From Planctomycetaceae bacterium (GTDB taxonomy: Bacteria > Planctomycetota > Planctomycetia > Pirellulales > Pirellulaceae), in contig PKCN01000312.1 of NCBI GenBank assembly GCA_002862205.1, positions 1 to 64,000 of the forward strand: a stretch of 64,000 nt of DNA. The letters are read 5' to 3'. Position numbers and translations under genes: made by a program. The notes beneath the pieces are model-generated. The model was not told where the DNA came from. It was given only the letters and a program-made list of their open reading frames with translations, and searched no databases. Shown piece after piece: positions 7,901-17,125 of the stretch; position 1 is the first letter of the stretch, and the number at the start of each line of letters is the position of its first letter.

Positions 7901-9406
7901 TTGCGAAACCGAAATCCACGTATTCGTTATTTTTTTGGGTGCGTTACTGCAGCAATCTTGCTGCTAGGTGCCGGCTACATTGTTGCTGCTGCACATCTGC
8001 AGGCTCAAACCAATCCCTATTTAACCGCTGCAGACTTGTACCTGCCTCGCACCGTCGATGTGGTCATCCTCGTCTGGTCATTCTGGGTAGCTTCATCCGT
8101 TGGAAGCTTTTTGAATGTGGTTGCCTGGAGGATGCCTCGAGGGGAATCAATCAACGGCCGATCACATTGTCCACGCTGCCTTTCTCAGTTGCAGGCACGA
8201 GATAATTTTCCGGTTCTTGGTTGGCTGGCGTTGCGGGGACGTTGCAGCACATGCCGGTTGCCCATTTCAGCTCGCTACCCAGTGGTAGAAGCATTGGTAG
8301 GGCTGTCACTGACAGTCGTGGCAGTGGCGGAAGTCTATCGATCCTGCTTGCCGAGACAGGATCAAGGCATTGCTGGACCACTCTGGATGCCTGTGCTTGA
8401 TCCTTTCATTCTGATCACGCTTGTCTATCACATCGTGGGTCTGACCATGTGCTGGGCGGTTGGCTTGATTCGCCTCGACGGAAATCGACTACCGAGGAAT
8501 CTGTCAATTTTTTCGTTGGCAGTTTCGGCGATCCCTATTTTGATTTTTCCGTCACTGATGGTCGTTCCCTGGCAGATGGACTTGGGTGATGATTGGCGGC
8601 CGGATGACAGGTATTTTGATGCCATCATTCGAGTGATTACCGCATTGGTAGCGGCAACCGCTTTGGGGCGATATTTGGCGAAAGGGTTTTGTCCAACGGC
8701 GGATCCGAAGCTCGATCCACTGGGGAAATCGACCGTCCGACTGATTGATCTGATTGTGATTCTTTCGATTCCGGCACTGCTGGTAGGCTGGCAGGCATTA
8801 CCGGCGGTGATCGTGCTGGCGGCCGTACTCGCTTTTTGGATACGTCCCCTTCTACCTCCAAGTTGTGAGGCCCTGGGACGATTTGCAATTTCCATCCCAA
8901 TCGCTTTGACTTTCCAAATAGTGTTTTGGCGAAGTCTTGATGCGGCTGCCACCACAACTGGTTTGCAATTTCCGATATGGCCATCAGAAAATACATCCCC
9001 AGGGGTGATGTTGTTCTGGCTGTTCATGCTTGGAATTGTTCCACTTTGGCTGCGGGAATCTCCAGTGAGGGACGGCCTGCGTGAAGGCACTCCGGATGTA
9101 CCGGGTGATTCAGCGCTCGGCGATTGTGACTCGGATCAGCACCATTTAATTGAAGATTTTGATGTTGGCGAGGTAGCCGAATCGGATTTTGCGTTGGGGC
9201 TGGGAAGCGATGAACCCACCGTCGGGCCTAGTGATGAACCCACCGTTGGCCCGGGTGTTGAACCCACCGTTGGCCCGGGTGTTGAACCCACCGTTGGCCC
9301 GAGTGGTCGTGCTGCTTGGGATGATTCCCTCAGCGATTCCACTGGACCCGTGGATGATCTTGGCAGCGAGGATGGCGATCAGTTCAATCGAAAGCCGAAT
9401 TCCTAA
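7901..9406 (+). CDS. Prepilin peptidase (A24 family), divergent, with acidic repeat tail
   Basis: Type IV prepilin peptidases cleave and often methylate prepilins in the inner membrane. The start is TTG at 7901. After one membrane segment comes GSFLNVVAWRMPRGES and the zinc motif with C90, C93, C115 and C118 (CPRC...CSTC), followed by PISARYPVVE, exactly the PilD-type N-terminal domain. The first catalytic aspartate is D193 in IRLDGNRLP. The second should lie in a GxGD motif; here only D283 remains in VRLIDLIVIL, followed by VGWQALP as in PilD, so the glycines are lost. Several more membrane segments follow. The last ~110 residues are acidic and hold four octapeptide repeats (437-468). Activity is likely but uncertain. 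Confidence 0.8.
   Translation: MRNRNPRIRYFFGCVTAAILLLGAGYIVAAAHLQAQTNPYLTAADLYLPRTVDVVILVWSFWVASSVGSFLNVVAWRMPRGESINGRSHCPRCLSQLQARDNFPVLGWLALRGRCSTCRLPISARYPVVEALVGLSLTVVAVAEVYRSCLPRQDQGIAGPLWMPVLDPFILITLVYHIVGLTMCWAVGLIRLDGNRLPRNLSIFSLAVSAIPILIFPSLMVVPWQMDLGDDWRPDDRYFDAIIRVITALVAATALGRYLAKGFCPTADPKLDPLGKSTVRLIDLIVILSIPALLVGWQALPAVIVLAAVLAFWIRPLLPPSCEALGRFAISIPIALTFQIVFWRSLDAAATTTGLQFPIWPSENTSPGVMLFWLFMLGIVPLWLRESPVRDGLREGTPDVPGDSALGDCDSDQHHLIEDFDVGEVAESDFALGLGSDEPTVGPSDEPTVGPGVEPTVGPGVEPTVGPSGRAAWDDSLSDSTGPVDDLGSEDGDQFNRKPNS
9209..9304 (+). repeat. Four in-frame 24-bp repeats encoding (D/V)EPTVGP(S/G)
   Basis: Units at 9209-9232, 9233-9256, 9257-9280 and 9281-9304 encode DEPTVGPS, DEPTVGPG, VEPTVGPG and VEPTVGPS near the C-terminus of the prepilin peptidase. 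The last three units differ at few bases, which indicates recent slippage. Confidence 0.93.
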
Positions 9407-9516
9407 ACAAGGAATTGTTCGACTCACTCAGGCGATGGATGTTGAGGCTCGGTGATGATTTTGCCAAAGTTCCATCATTGTTGCTAATGCGGATTTCCTT
9501 TGACACAGCTGACAGG

Positions 9517-10023
9517 TCACTTTTCTGATTCATCACGTTCGGCTTCAGAGATCTCGGTTGGCCGCGGTCTCAACTGGCAAAACAGAGCTTTTTTCTGATC
9601 TGGCAGTGAATAGTCGAATCCACAGCTTTGCAGGAATCCCTCGGAAGAACTGATTGCGAGGATCTCCATGACGTTGAGTTTCCGAGCTCGTTCCACACAG
9701 GCGTCGACGAGTTGTCGTCCCACGCCACTGCCCTGAAAAGCCGTGTCGACTGCCAGGCATTGGAGTTCGGCAAGCTTGGGTCCGTAGATTTCGATGGCGG
9801 AGAAACCGATCAGTTCCTCAGTTTGATCCTCCGTCTCCTGGAAGGCCACAAATCCATGTCGCGTGAGCTCGATAATTTCGGCTTCCGTTCGGGCCAGAAG
9901 CAGGCGTTGCATTACATACGGTCGCATCAGGGCATGGATGGCCTCGGCATCAACTGGTTGTGCCTGTCGTAGCTGTATGCCAGTGTCCTGTTTTCCCGGT
10001 GACTCTGGATCCCGTTTGCTCAA
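9517..10023 (-). CDS. GNAT N-acetyltransferase, ArgA-like
   Basis: The 168-residue product is a single GNAT domain. The acetyl-CoA loop is visible as QGSGVGRQLVDACVERA, preceded by ELQCLAVD. The N-terminal part (AIHALMRPYVMQRLLLARTEAEI) and the end (SCGFDYSLPDQKKALFCQL) resemble stand-alone N-acetylglutamate synthases of the short ArgA type, so a role in arginine synthesis is plausible but not proven. The start ATG overlaps the stop of aroDE by four bases (ATGA), so the two are translationally coupled. Confidence 0.75.
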   Translation of the reverse strand: MSKRDPESPGKQDTGIQLRQAQPVDAEAIHALMRPYVMQRLLLARTEAEIIELTRHGFVAFQETEDQTEELIGFSAIEIYGPKLAELQCLAVDTAFQGSGVGRQLVDACVERARKLNVMEILAISSSEGFLQSCGFDYSLPDQKKALFCQLRPRPTEISEAERDESEK

Positions 10024-11510
10024 TTCAATTGCACCGGGTTGGTGGCCTGTTTGATGGTCTGTCGCATCACCTTGACGGGGGCATCAAGTCCAGTGAACAG
10101 CTTGTATTGGTAAGCAGCTTGGCGTACGAACATGTCGATACCGGTGATGATTCGGCAATTAGCTCGCTTGGCATGCTTGATCAAAAGTGTGTTTTCCGGG
10201 TTGTAGACCGTATCAAAGACTGCCAGGTACTGGCTCATGGCAGAGGCGTTGTACGGTGAGGCATCCATTTCTGGGTGCATGCCCACTGGGGTGCCGTTGA
10301 TCAGCAAGTTGATTTTCGCTTCATGGCGTTGATCCCATTCGACGGTTCGGCAACCAATTTCGGCCGCAAGAATCTGCGCTCTCTCATGAGTTCGCGAGCT
10401 GATGATGACATCGCAGTGCCGTTGTTTCAGGCCCCAGGCAATTGCCCGCGATACCCCTCCCGCACCCAGCACCATTGCGGTGAGTCCCTGCATTGGTCTT
10501 TCCTGGGTTTTATCGATTTGGAAAGTTTCCTCAATGCAGTCCATTGCTGCTCGGTAATCGGTGTTGTAGCCCAGGCAGTCCTCGTTTTGAAACACCATGG
10601 TATTGACGGCACCGATTCCAGTAGCACTGGATTCGGCCTGCGAACAAAACTCGATTGCCTGTTCCTTGTGCGGAATCGTCACGCTCAAGCCACAGATGTT
10701 AAGGTCGGCACAGCTTTCAACCAGATTGGATAAGTCATTCTTGGGAACACGAAACGGAAAGTATCGAGCGTTCAGATTTTCTTCAGCAAATGCCTTGTTG
10801 TGAATCAGCGGGCTGTAACTGTGGGCTACGGGGTCAGCAACGACTCCAAAAAACTCGGTTTCCTCGTTAATGGTGTCATACTTGTACAGATCCCTCATCT
10901 CTTTCCAGTCGAGTTGTCCAGGTGCCATTTTTCGGCCGCCAGAGAACGTAGCATAGGTGAAGGGTGATCCAAGCCGATTAGCCAATAGGCGAGTGATGAC
11001 TCCAATTTCCCCCATGCAGATTCCGATGGTGGGGACCTTGGCATTTCGAACGAGTTCGATCATGCGAAGATTGTCAGCGAAGGAATTCGCCATTGTGGCG
11101 ATTTTGACGATATCGGCGTCTTCATCAGCCATCGCCGCGTGCAACTCCTCAAGGTTGTCGGGGGTCTCCGACATATCGTGGAAGCTGATGATTCGTTTTG
11201 TGTTACCGTAGCGAGGAATTTGGGAGGCAATATCAGCCTCAATGTCGACGTATTCGACGCCTGCTGCGATAGCGCTGCGGAGCAGCATTAAGCGTTCTTG
11301 CTCAGTTTTCATCCAACGCCCACCATCATCCCGACGGCGAGCGGTCAGGACCACGGGGCACGGTCGATTGTCGATCAGTCTGGAAAGACTGATAGCACGA
11401 CCGATGTAATCAAGCCGCAACTCAACCAGTTCGGCTCCTTGCTCAGCGAGGAACTTGTGTTCGGCAATCATCCGTTTATGACGGGCTCTACCGAGTGTTA
11501 CGCAAATCAT
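10020..11510 (-). CDS. aroDE: Bifunctional 3-dehydroquinate dehydratase / shikimate dehydrogenase
   Basis: It catalyses two consecutive steps of the shikimate pathway. Residues ~1-215 are a type I dehydroquinase: VELRLDYIG (E30, R32), ISFHDMSET with H111, and IVKIAT with the Schiff-base K136. Residues ~220-496 are shikimate dehydrogenase: AHSYSPLIHN, TIPHKEQA with the catalytic lysine, GAVNTMV, GYNTDYRAAM with the catalytic aspartate, and the Rossmann loop VLGAGGVSRAIAW. The ATG at 11510 (MICVTLGR) is preferred over a longer frame to 11651 because the family begins there; no strong ribosome-binding site is visible. It is followed by the coupled GNAT gene. The same fusion is known in plants and in some PVC bacteria. 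Confidence 0.95.
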   Translation of the reverse strand: MICVTLGRARHKRMIAEHKFLAEQGAELVELRLDYIGRAISLSRLIDNRPCPVVLTARRRDDGGRWMKTEQERLMLLRSAIAAGVEYVDIEADIASQIPRYGNTKRIISFHDMSETPDNLEELHAAMADEDADIVKIATMANSFADNLRMIELVRNAKVPTIGICMGEIGVITRLLANRLGSPFTYATFSGGRKMAPGQLDWKEMRDLYKYDTINEETEFFGVVADPVAHSYSPLIHNKAFAEENLNARYFPFRVPKNDLSNLVESCADLNICGLSVTIPHKEQAIEFCSQAESSATGIGAVNTMVFQNEDCLGYNTDYRAAMDCIEETFQIDKTQERPMQGLTAMVLGAGGVSRAIAWGLKQRHCDVIISSRTHERAQILAAEIGCRTVEWDQRHEAKINLLINGTPVGMHPEMDASPYNASAMSQYLAVFDTVYNPENTLLIKHAKRANCRIITGIDMFVRQAAYQYKLFTGLDAPVKVMRQTIKQATNPVQLN

Positions 11511-11756
11511 GGACTGTTGAAAACTGTGGATAAGGAAAAATGAATCAAAAACGAGGTTGGCATGGTTGAAACCAATAATCGTCGCTTCGCCGGTGGACTC
11601 CGCAGTCAAGAGCCTATAATAGACCGGCACAACTGAGCGAGCGGGGGTCATTCCCTACAGTAATCGGTTTTCAGACCCTTTGATTCCCAAGACACTTTGG
11701 CGTACCCCCCCTTTTTTAAGATGATTGAGTTGGAAACATCTCTCCAAGAGTTCCCT

Positions 11757-13013
11757 ATGTTCGTTACAACCCGTAGAAGCTGGCCATTCGTTGGAGCTAG
11801 ATGCCTCGTGAAAGGGCTGATTTTACTCGGTCTGGCAGTCCCTTCGTTGGTCAACGCAGAGGAAAATTTGGCATCTGGCGAGCAGATATCCGGTGATTCG
11901 AATGCGCAGAATTGGCCGACCGCTCGGGGGGATGCCCAATCGACAGGCCATGCCGATCAAACCCTGCCTGACGATCTGCAGGTGGTTTGGGAATACAAGG
12001 CTGACGAGGCAATCGAGACGACCCCTGTGGTGGTCGGCGAGCGGGTATTTTTGTCTGACGTGATGGGAAAGATTTACGCTGTTGATCGAGGCACAGGAAA
12101 AGAGATCTGGAAAGTTGATTTTGATACTGGCTTTCTCGCGTCACCCGCTGTTCAATCAGATCACTTGGTGATCGGTGATATTGATGGCAACCTTTACAAC
12201 CTCGACGCAGCCAGCGGAAAAGAACGCTGGCGAAAATCAACCGAAGGGGAAATTGTCGGCTCGGCCGCTTTTTACGGCGAAAATGTTCTGACAACGAGTC
12301 AGTCAGGAAAACTGCACTGTTTTCGACTGAAAGATGGAGCCGAGGTTTGGACTTACGAAGCCAATGATCAAATTCGTTGCAGCCCGACCATTGCCGGTGA
12401 TCGCACCTTTTTAGGGGGATGCGATGGCCAACTGCATGTGATCGATTTGAAGACTGGTAAGTCTGTCGGCAAGTCGTTTGAGCTAGGAGGACCGACGGGT
12501 TCGACACCCTGTGTCGTTGGCAACAGGGCATTTCTTCCGATCATGGATGGAGCTGTTCTCGCATTCGACTGGAAAGCGCAGAAAGAGCTGTGGCAATATA
12601 TGGATGAAGAACGTCCTCAGGAGTATCGCAACAGTGCGGCAGTCACCGACGAATGGATGGTTCTGAGCAGTCAATACAAGCAGGTAGATGCTATTTCCAT
12701 CTCAACCGGAAAGCTGAAGTGGAGGCACACGCTTCGCCGGCGTGCTGATGCATCGCCGGTGATCGCCGGAAAAGATGTCTGGATTGCGGCTACCGATGGA
12801 AGATTGATCAGGCTTGGACTCGATAATGGAACGAAGGAGAAATGGAGTTATGAAATTCGCGGTTCTTTTCTGGCTGGTCCTGCCATTGCCGGGCAGCAAT
12901 TGTTCATTGCTGATGATGATGGTGTTGTTCGCTGTTTCGGGGCAAAAAAAGGCCAGAATGGCGTTGGTGCCGACGTGACTGACCAAATCGAATCCACGGT
13001 ATCATTTCGGTAA
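11757..13013 (+). CDS. Exported PQQ-type beta-propeller protein
   Basis: The ATG at 11757 (MFVTTRRSWPF) is chosen because it begins a clear signal peptide ending near SLVNAEE. The mature protein contains repeated blades with the PQQ-repeat pattern (AVDRGTGKEIWKVD, NLDAASGKERWRKS, HVIDLKTGKSVG, AISTGKLKWRH). These resemble BamB and the PQQ-like repeat proteins abundant in planctomycetes. No quinoprotein active site can be assigned, so it may be a scaffold or binding protein in the periplasm. It stands 86 bases before the radical SAM gene on the same strand. Confidence 0.85.
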   Translation: MFVTTRRSWPFVGARCLVKGLILLGLAVPSLVNAEENLASGEQISGDSNAQNWPTARGDAQSTGHADQTLPDDLQVVWEYKADEAIETTPVVVGERVFLSDVMGKIYAVDRGTGKEIWKVDFDTGFLASPAVQSDHLVIGDIDGNLYNLDAASGKERWRKSTEGEIVGSAAFYGENVLTTSQSGKLHCFRLKDGAEVWTYEANDQIRCSPTIAGDRTFLGGCDGQLHVIDLKTGKSVGKSFELGGPTGSTPCVVGNRAFLPIMDGAVLAFDWKAQKELWQYMDEERPQEYRNSAAVTDEWMVLSSQYKQVDAISISTGKLKWRHTLRRRADASPVIAGKDVWIAATDGRLIRLGLDNGTKEKWSYEIRGSFLAGPAIAGQQLFIADDDGVVRCFGAKKGQNGVGADVTDQIESTVSFR

Positions 13014-13099
13014 CTGCAGTGGTCTACCGGGCTACATCGAATAAACTGTGCTACACACCTAGCAGATCTTTCACTTCCAAATAATATCGGCTTCCCTTC

Positions 13100-14419
13100 A
13101 TGGCTTCCGCGTCAAGCGACAAGAAAAAAACCGAAGTCGGCAGTTACTTCATCTCAAATTATCCACCCTACAGTCAGTGGAATCGTGATGAGTTACCCGC
13201 TGTTCATGAATCGCTTGATTGTGCCCCCAGTGAGCAGGCTCCTCTAGGCCTGTATTTACATATTCCTTTTTGTCGGAAGCGATGCAAGTTTTGCTACTTC
13301 AAGGTGTTCACCGACGTTAAAGCTGCTGAGGTGCAACGTTATGTTGATGCGCTTTGCAATGAAATTTCGCTCGTAAGCCAATTGTCCGTTATGGGTGATC
13401 GGCCGTTTCGTTTTGTTTATTTTGGTGGTGGTACTCCCAGCTTTCTGTCACCCAAGCAATTAACGAAACTTGCGGACCGTCTTCGCGAACACATCACTTG
13501 GGATGGTGCTGAAGAAGTAACGTTTGAATGTGAACCTGGGACACTCAGCGAGACCAAAGTAAAAACGTTAAGGGATGTTCTTGGCGTCACGCGTTTGAGT
13601 CTTGGTATCGAGAATTTTTCGGACAAGTTGCTGGAAGAGAATGGTCGTGCACACCTTTCCAAGCAGGTTTTTAATGCATGGGAATGGATTGCAGAAGCAG
13701 ATTTTCCAAACGTTAACATCGATCTGATTTCAGGCATGGTCGGCGAGACGTGGGACAACTGGAAGATGAATGTCGAAAAAACTCTGGAGTTGTCACCCGA
13801 GAGTGTCACGATTTATCAAATGGAATTGCCATTCAATACCGTTTACAGCAAAGACATTCTTGGCAATCAGGTAGAAAGTCCCGTTGCTGATTGGGATACC
13901 AAGCGAGCATGGGTTGATTATGCCTTCGCAGAATTTCAGAAAGCCGGTTACAGCGTCAGTAGTGCGTACACCGTCGTCAAAGATCCCACCAAAGTGAACT
14001 TCAGTTACCGTGACAACCTTTGGAAGGGGGCTGATTTGCTGGCCACGGGCATTGCCAGTTTTGGGCATGTCAGTGGAGTCCATTACCAGAATCTTGCTGA
14101 TCTCGAAAAGTATCTCACAAGCATCGAATCAGGTCGTCTTCCTCTTGGGCGTGGATTCGTGCCAAGTTCGCATCAGCGGTTGGTGCGAGAGATGATTTTG
14201 TTGCTCAAACGGGGCTATCTGGATGCCGGCTACTTCAGAGACAAATTTGGTGTGGAGATATTGGAAGAGTTCTCTGAGCAATGGCAGGGGTATGTCGCTG
14301 ACGGTTATGTCAAGCTGGATGGTGATGCCATTGACTTGACCACTGCAGGATTGCTTCGAGTAGACGCACTTTTGCCGCCGTTCTTTGAGGCTGAGTTTCA
14401 AGGAGTGCGTTACACGTGA
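13100..14419 (+). CDS. HemN/HemW-like radical SAM protein
   Basis: The 439-residue product has LYLHIPFCRKRCKFCYFK with the CxxxCxxC cluster motif (C58, C62, C65), then FRFVYFGGGTPSFLS and the ECEPGTL and RLSLGIENF motifs of the coproporphyrinogen-oxidase-like family. The third cysteine is followed by YF, as in HemW-like proteins. The C-terminal HemN-type region is present (residues ~330-439). True HemN uses a second SAM, whereas HemW-like relatives act as haem chaperones; I cannot place this protein within the family. It overlaps the GcvH-like gene by four bases, which implies a shared job with a lipoyl-type carrier rather than simple porphyrin synthesis. Confidence 0.85.
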   Translation: MASASSDKKKTEVGSYFISNYPPYSQWNRDELPAVHESLDCAPSEQAPLGLYLHIPFCRKRCKFCYFKVFTDVKAAEVQRYVDALCNEISLVSQLSVMGDRPFRFVYFGGGTPSFLSPKQLTKLADRLREHITWDGAEEVTFECEPGTLSETKVKTLRDVLGVTRLSLGIENFSDKLLEENGRAHLSKQVFNAWEWIAEADFPNVNIDLISGMVGETWDNWKMNVEKTLELSPESVTIYQMELPFNTVYSKDILGNQVESPVADWDTKRAWVDYAFAEFQKAGYSVSSAYTVVKDPTKVNFSYRDNLWKGADLLATGIASFGHVSGVHYQNLADLEKYLTSIESGRLPLGRGFVPSSHQRLVREMILLLKRGYLDAGYFRDKFGVEILEEFSEQWQGYVADGYVKLDGDAIDLTTAGLLRVDALLPPFFEAEFQGVRYT

Positions 14420-14916
14420 GTGATGATGCTGCAGAATTTTCGGCTGATCCGGGATCAGAGGACTCCTTTTCCTTTGCCATGGGAGAGTTCACGGCTGAGT
14501 TTCCCCGAGATCGTTTCTATGCGACCAATCACATGTGGGCGAGTCAGGCCTCAACGGGTGTTTGGCGATTCGGTTTGACCGCTTACGCTGTCCGCCTGCT
14601 GCAGGATGTCTACTTTTTGGACTGGGAAGTGGAACCGCCTGCTGCGATTGCATTGCGGGCACACATTGGCTCCATCGAAAGCAAGAAAGCTGAAAGCGAT
14701 CTCTATGCACCGGTCGCGGGTTCACTCGCATCCATCAACGAACTGACGCTTAGTGATCCTTCTTTGATCAATGCAGACACCTATGGTGATGGCTGGTTGA
14801 TTGAACTTGCCACTCAGGATACGGATCGTCTGCTGGATCCTGCTGCCTATGCACAGCATCTGATCGAGGCTTGGCAAGTTGCCCAACGAACGATCAAAGG
14901 TCAAGCAAATCATTAG
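14416..14916 (+). CDS. GcvH-like lipoyl-carrier protein
   Basis: The 166-residue product starts at a GTG overlapping the upstream stop (GTGA). An acidic ~25-residue N-terminal tail precedes an H-protein fold with NHMWASQ and GVWRFGLTAYAVRLL. The lipoyl-attachment hairpin is IESKKAESDLYAPVAG, with K91 at the modified position (ESxKA in classical GcvH). DGWLIEL at the end also matches. The core is close to standard H-protein length, but the sequence is divergent, and no gcvT or gcvP is present nearby. It may be an H-protein paralogue that works with the coupled radical SAM enzyme. An LplA-like ligase lies 10 kb downstream. Confidence 0.8.
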   Translation: MSDDAAEFSADPGSEDSFSFAMGEFTAEFPRDRFYATNHMWASQASTGVWRFGLTAYAVRLLQDVYFLDWEVEPPAAIALRAHIGSIESKKAESDLYAPVAGSLASINELTLSDPSLINADTYGDGWLIELATQDTDRLLDPAAYAQHLIEAWQVAQRTIKGQANH

Positions 14917-15020
14917 TAAGTGTCTGGGTTTTTCCGGCATTGGGTTTTCGGCACTGGGTTTTCGGCATGACGGGGTAATCTCATGTCATGGATTGTGTTG
15001 GGTCGGTCAGCCCGGTTGGG

Positions 15021-16850
15021 TTATTCCGATTCGCTCTCTTCTGCTTTGCGTTGTTCATCGACCCATTGGCGGATTCGTTGTTCGAGCATGGGCAGCGGAA
15101 TGGATCCGGCTTCGAGAACCCGGTCGTGAAATGAGCGAAGGTCAAACTCTTCTCCCAGTGTTTTCTCAGCTTGCCGGCGGATGCGACTGATTGCCAGTTC
15201 CCCTGTTTTGTAGGCAAGCGCCTGCCCTGGCCATCCGATGTAGCGATCGACTTCAGCCACGATGTTGTGGGGGCTTAATGCCGTATTTGCGGTCATGTAG
15301 GCGATTGCTTTTTGGCGTGACCAGCCCATCCAATGAAGTCCGGTGTCCACAACCAGACGGCTTGCACGCCAAGCCTCCATGCTCAAACGCCCAAAGTCCT
15401 GATACGGGTCTTTGTAGAATCCAATGTCTTTGCCAAGGCGTTCGCTATACAGCGCCCAGCCTTCGATGAACGCAGTGAAATTACTTTCGCGGCTGATGGG
15501 ATGGAGGTCTTCAAGTTCTGCCTGAATTGCCAGTTGCAGATGATGGCCAGGCACGGCCTCATGAAGCGACAACGCTTCAAGTTGATACAGCGGTCGGGAG
15601 GACAAGTTGTAGGTGTTCAAGTAATAAACACCACCGCGTGTTCCATCGGTCGCTGGTGGCCAATAATACGCTGCTGTTGTTTGAGGTGCCACGTAGGCAG
15701 GAATTTCCCGAAGCCCGTATGGGATTCTTGGAAGATGTCCAAAGAGTTCTGGTAAACGACCGTCTGCACGCTTGAGAATCAAGGCTGCGGTCTGCATCAA
15801 TTCTTCCGCTGACTTGGCGTAGAATTTGGGGTCTGTTCTCAAGTGCTCAAGGAAATCATCGAGTGTGCCTTGAAAATCTACTTTTTGTTTGATCAATTCC
15901 ATTTCAGCTCGGATTCTTGCGTTTTCACTTACCCCGGTCTGATGCAATTCTTCTGGTGAGATTTTGATGGTGGTGAAACGCTGGATGCGATCAAGATAGA
16001 ATTCTCGCCCCATTGGCATCGCTGACGCTCCCACAGGTCCGCGACATGCGGGGAGGTATTCGGTTCTAAGAAAATCAGCAAAACGCTGATAAGCTGGAAC
16101 GACACTCAACCTGAGAGCGTCCTCGATTTGGTCACGGATCTGCTTCCATCGTTCGCGTTCAAGATTGCTTTTGGATTCAGCAGCGATGTTGGTCAGAAAT
16201 AGCGACTTGGATAAATCGTCAACGATATGTGACTCAACCTGTGAAAGTGAATCTCGCATGATGATTGCCGGTTGAACCAATCCCGCTTTGATTCCGCCAC
16301 GCAGCAGGTCAATTTGCTGATCAGTGTAGCGGTCAAAATCTCTGAGGCGAGCAATGTAGTTGGTAAAGTCCTGCTCGGATCTTGGCGCCATCACGCGGGG
16401 CAATTCCGGGAAACGGATATGAAAACCACCACGGTTATTGATTGGCATCAAATGGGTGTTGAAGCGAAAGTCAGCAAGTTGGCCCTCAAGTCGTTGCCGA
16501 AGCAATTCATGGTCTATTCGTTTCACCTCACTGAGGTCTTCAACCCGGACTGCTATCAGTTTCGCAAGGAATTCGCTCCGTCGATTTGCTCGTTTTTCAA
16601 TTGCTTCTGGGCTATCGTCAGCGAGGCGATCCTGCCCACGTGCATCACCGACATTGGTTGCCAGTAACGGAGAAGATTCCAATTCAAAATCCCAGACCTG
16701 ATCGAGCAGTTCCGTCAGTTCCTGATCAGCTGTGATTTGCTTTGAAGGGGTTTCCTGTCCCAGAGCGACGGTCGAAATCGGAAGCAGCAAAACGAGACAT
16801 AAAATTCGCTGGGTTGAATGGTATCGGGGAAAAGTCAGCATGGTTTTCAA
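15021..16850 (-). CDS. DUF885 family exported metallopeptidase-like protein
   Basis: The 609-residue product has a signal peptide ending near VALGQE. The body matches DUF885: FELESSPLLATNVGDARGQD near the N-terminus and the HEAVPGHHLQ motif, a zinc-type HExxxGHH signature, followed further on by FIEGWALYSERLG with the third ligand candidate (E). The end ISRIRRQAEKTLG is also typical. Members are thought to be periplasmic or exported peptidases; the substrate is unknown. It is divergent from the SGNH hydrolase gene, with 275 bases between the two starts. Confidence 0.88.
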   Translation of the reverse strand: MKTMLTFPRYHSTQRILCLVLLLPISTVALGQETPSKQITADQELTELLDQVWDFELESSPLLATNVGDARGQDRLADDSPEAIEKRANRRSEFLAKLIAVRVEDLSEVKRIDHELLRQRLEGQLADFRFNTHLMPINNRGGFHIRFPELPRVMAPRSEQDFTNYIARLRDFDRYTDQQIDLLRGGIKAGLVQPAIIMRDSLSQVESHIVDDLSKSLFLTNIAAESKSNLERERWKQIRDQIEDALRLSVVPAYQRFADFLRTEYLPACRGPVGASAMPMGREFYLDRIQRFTTIKISPEELHQTGVSENARIRAEMELIKQKVDFQGTLDDFLEHLRTDPKFYAKSAEELMQTAALILKRADGRLPELFGHLPRIPYGLREIPAYVAPQTTAAYYWPPATDGTRGGVYYLNTYNLSSRPLYQLEALSLHEAVPGHHLQLAIQAELEDLHPISRESNFTAFIEGWALYSERLGKDIGFYKDPYQDFGRLSMEAWRASRLVVDTGLHWMGWSRQKAIAYMTANTALSPHNIVAEVDRYIGWPGQALAYKTGELAISRIRRQAEKTLGEEFDLRSFHDRVLEAGSIPLPMLEQRIRQWVDEQRKAEESESE

Positions 16851-17125
16851 CTGGGAAGGATGGCTTTTTGAAATGTAATTTCAGAAGTGAGAAAAGGTAG
16901 CCTGTCGGTCTGAACTCGGTTGGAGGTCACGCAGGCATTGTAGGCAATGAAAGCCTTTGTGCAGAGAAATGGTTCGCATGCGTGCAGGTTCAGTTAAGCT
17001 ATGTTAGCGAGTTGAGCGGTGAACGCTATTTTGATGCGGTGGCGAAGTGCCGACGCATTTGGGTCGCAGGTAATCCGGGCAATCTGATGTTTTTTAAAAA
17101 TGAAACTCTGTTGGTGAGGTTTTCA

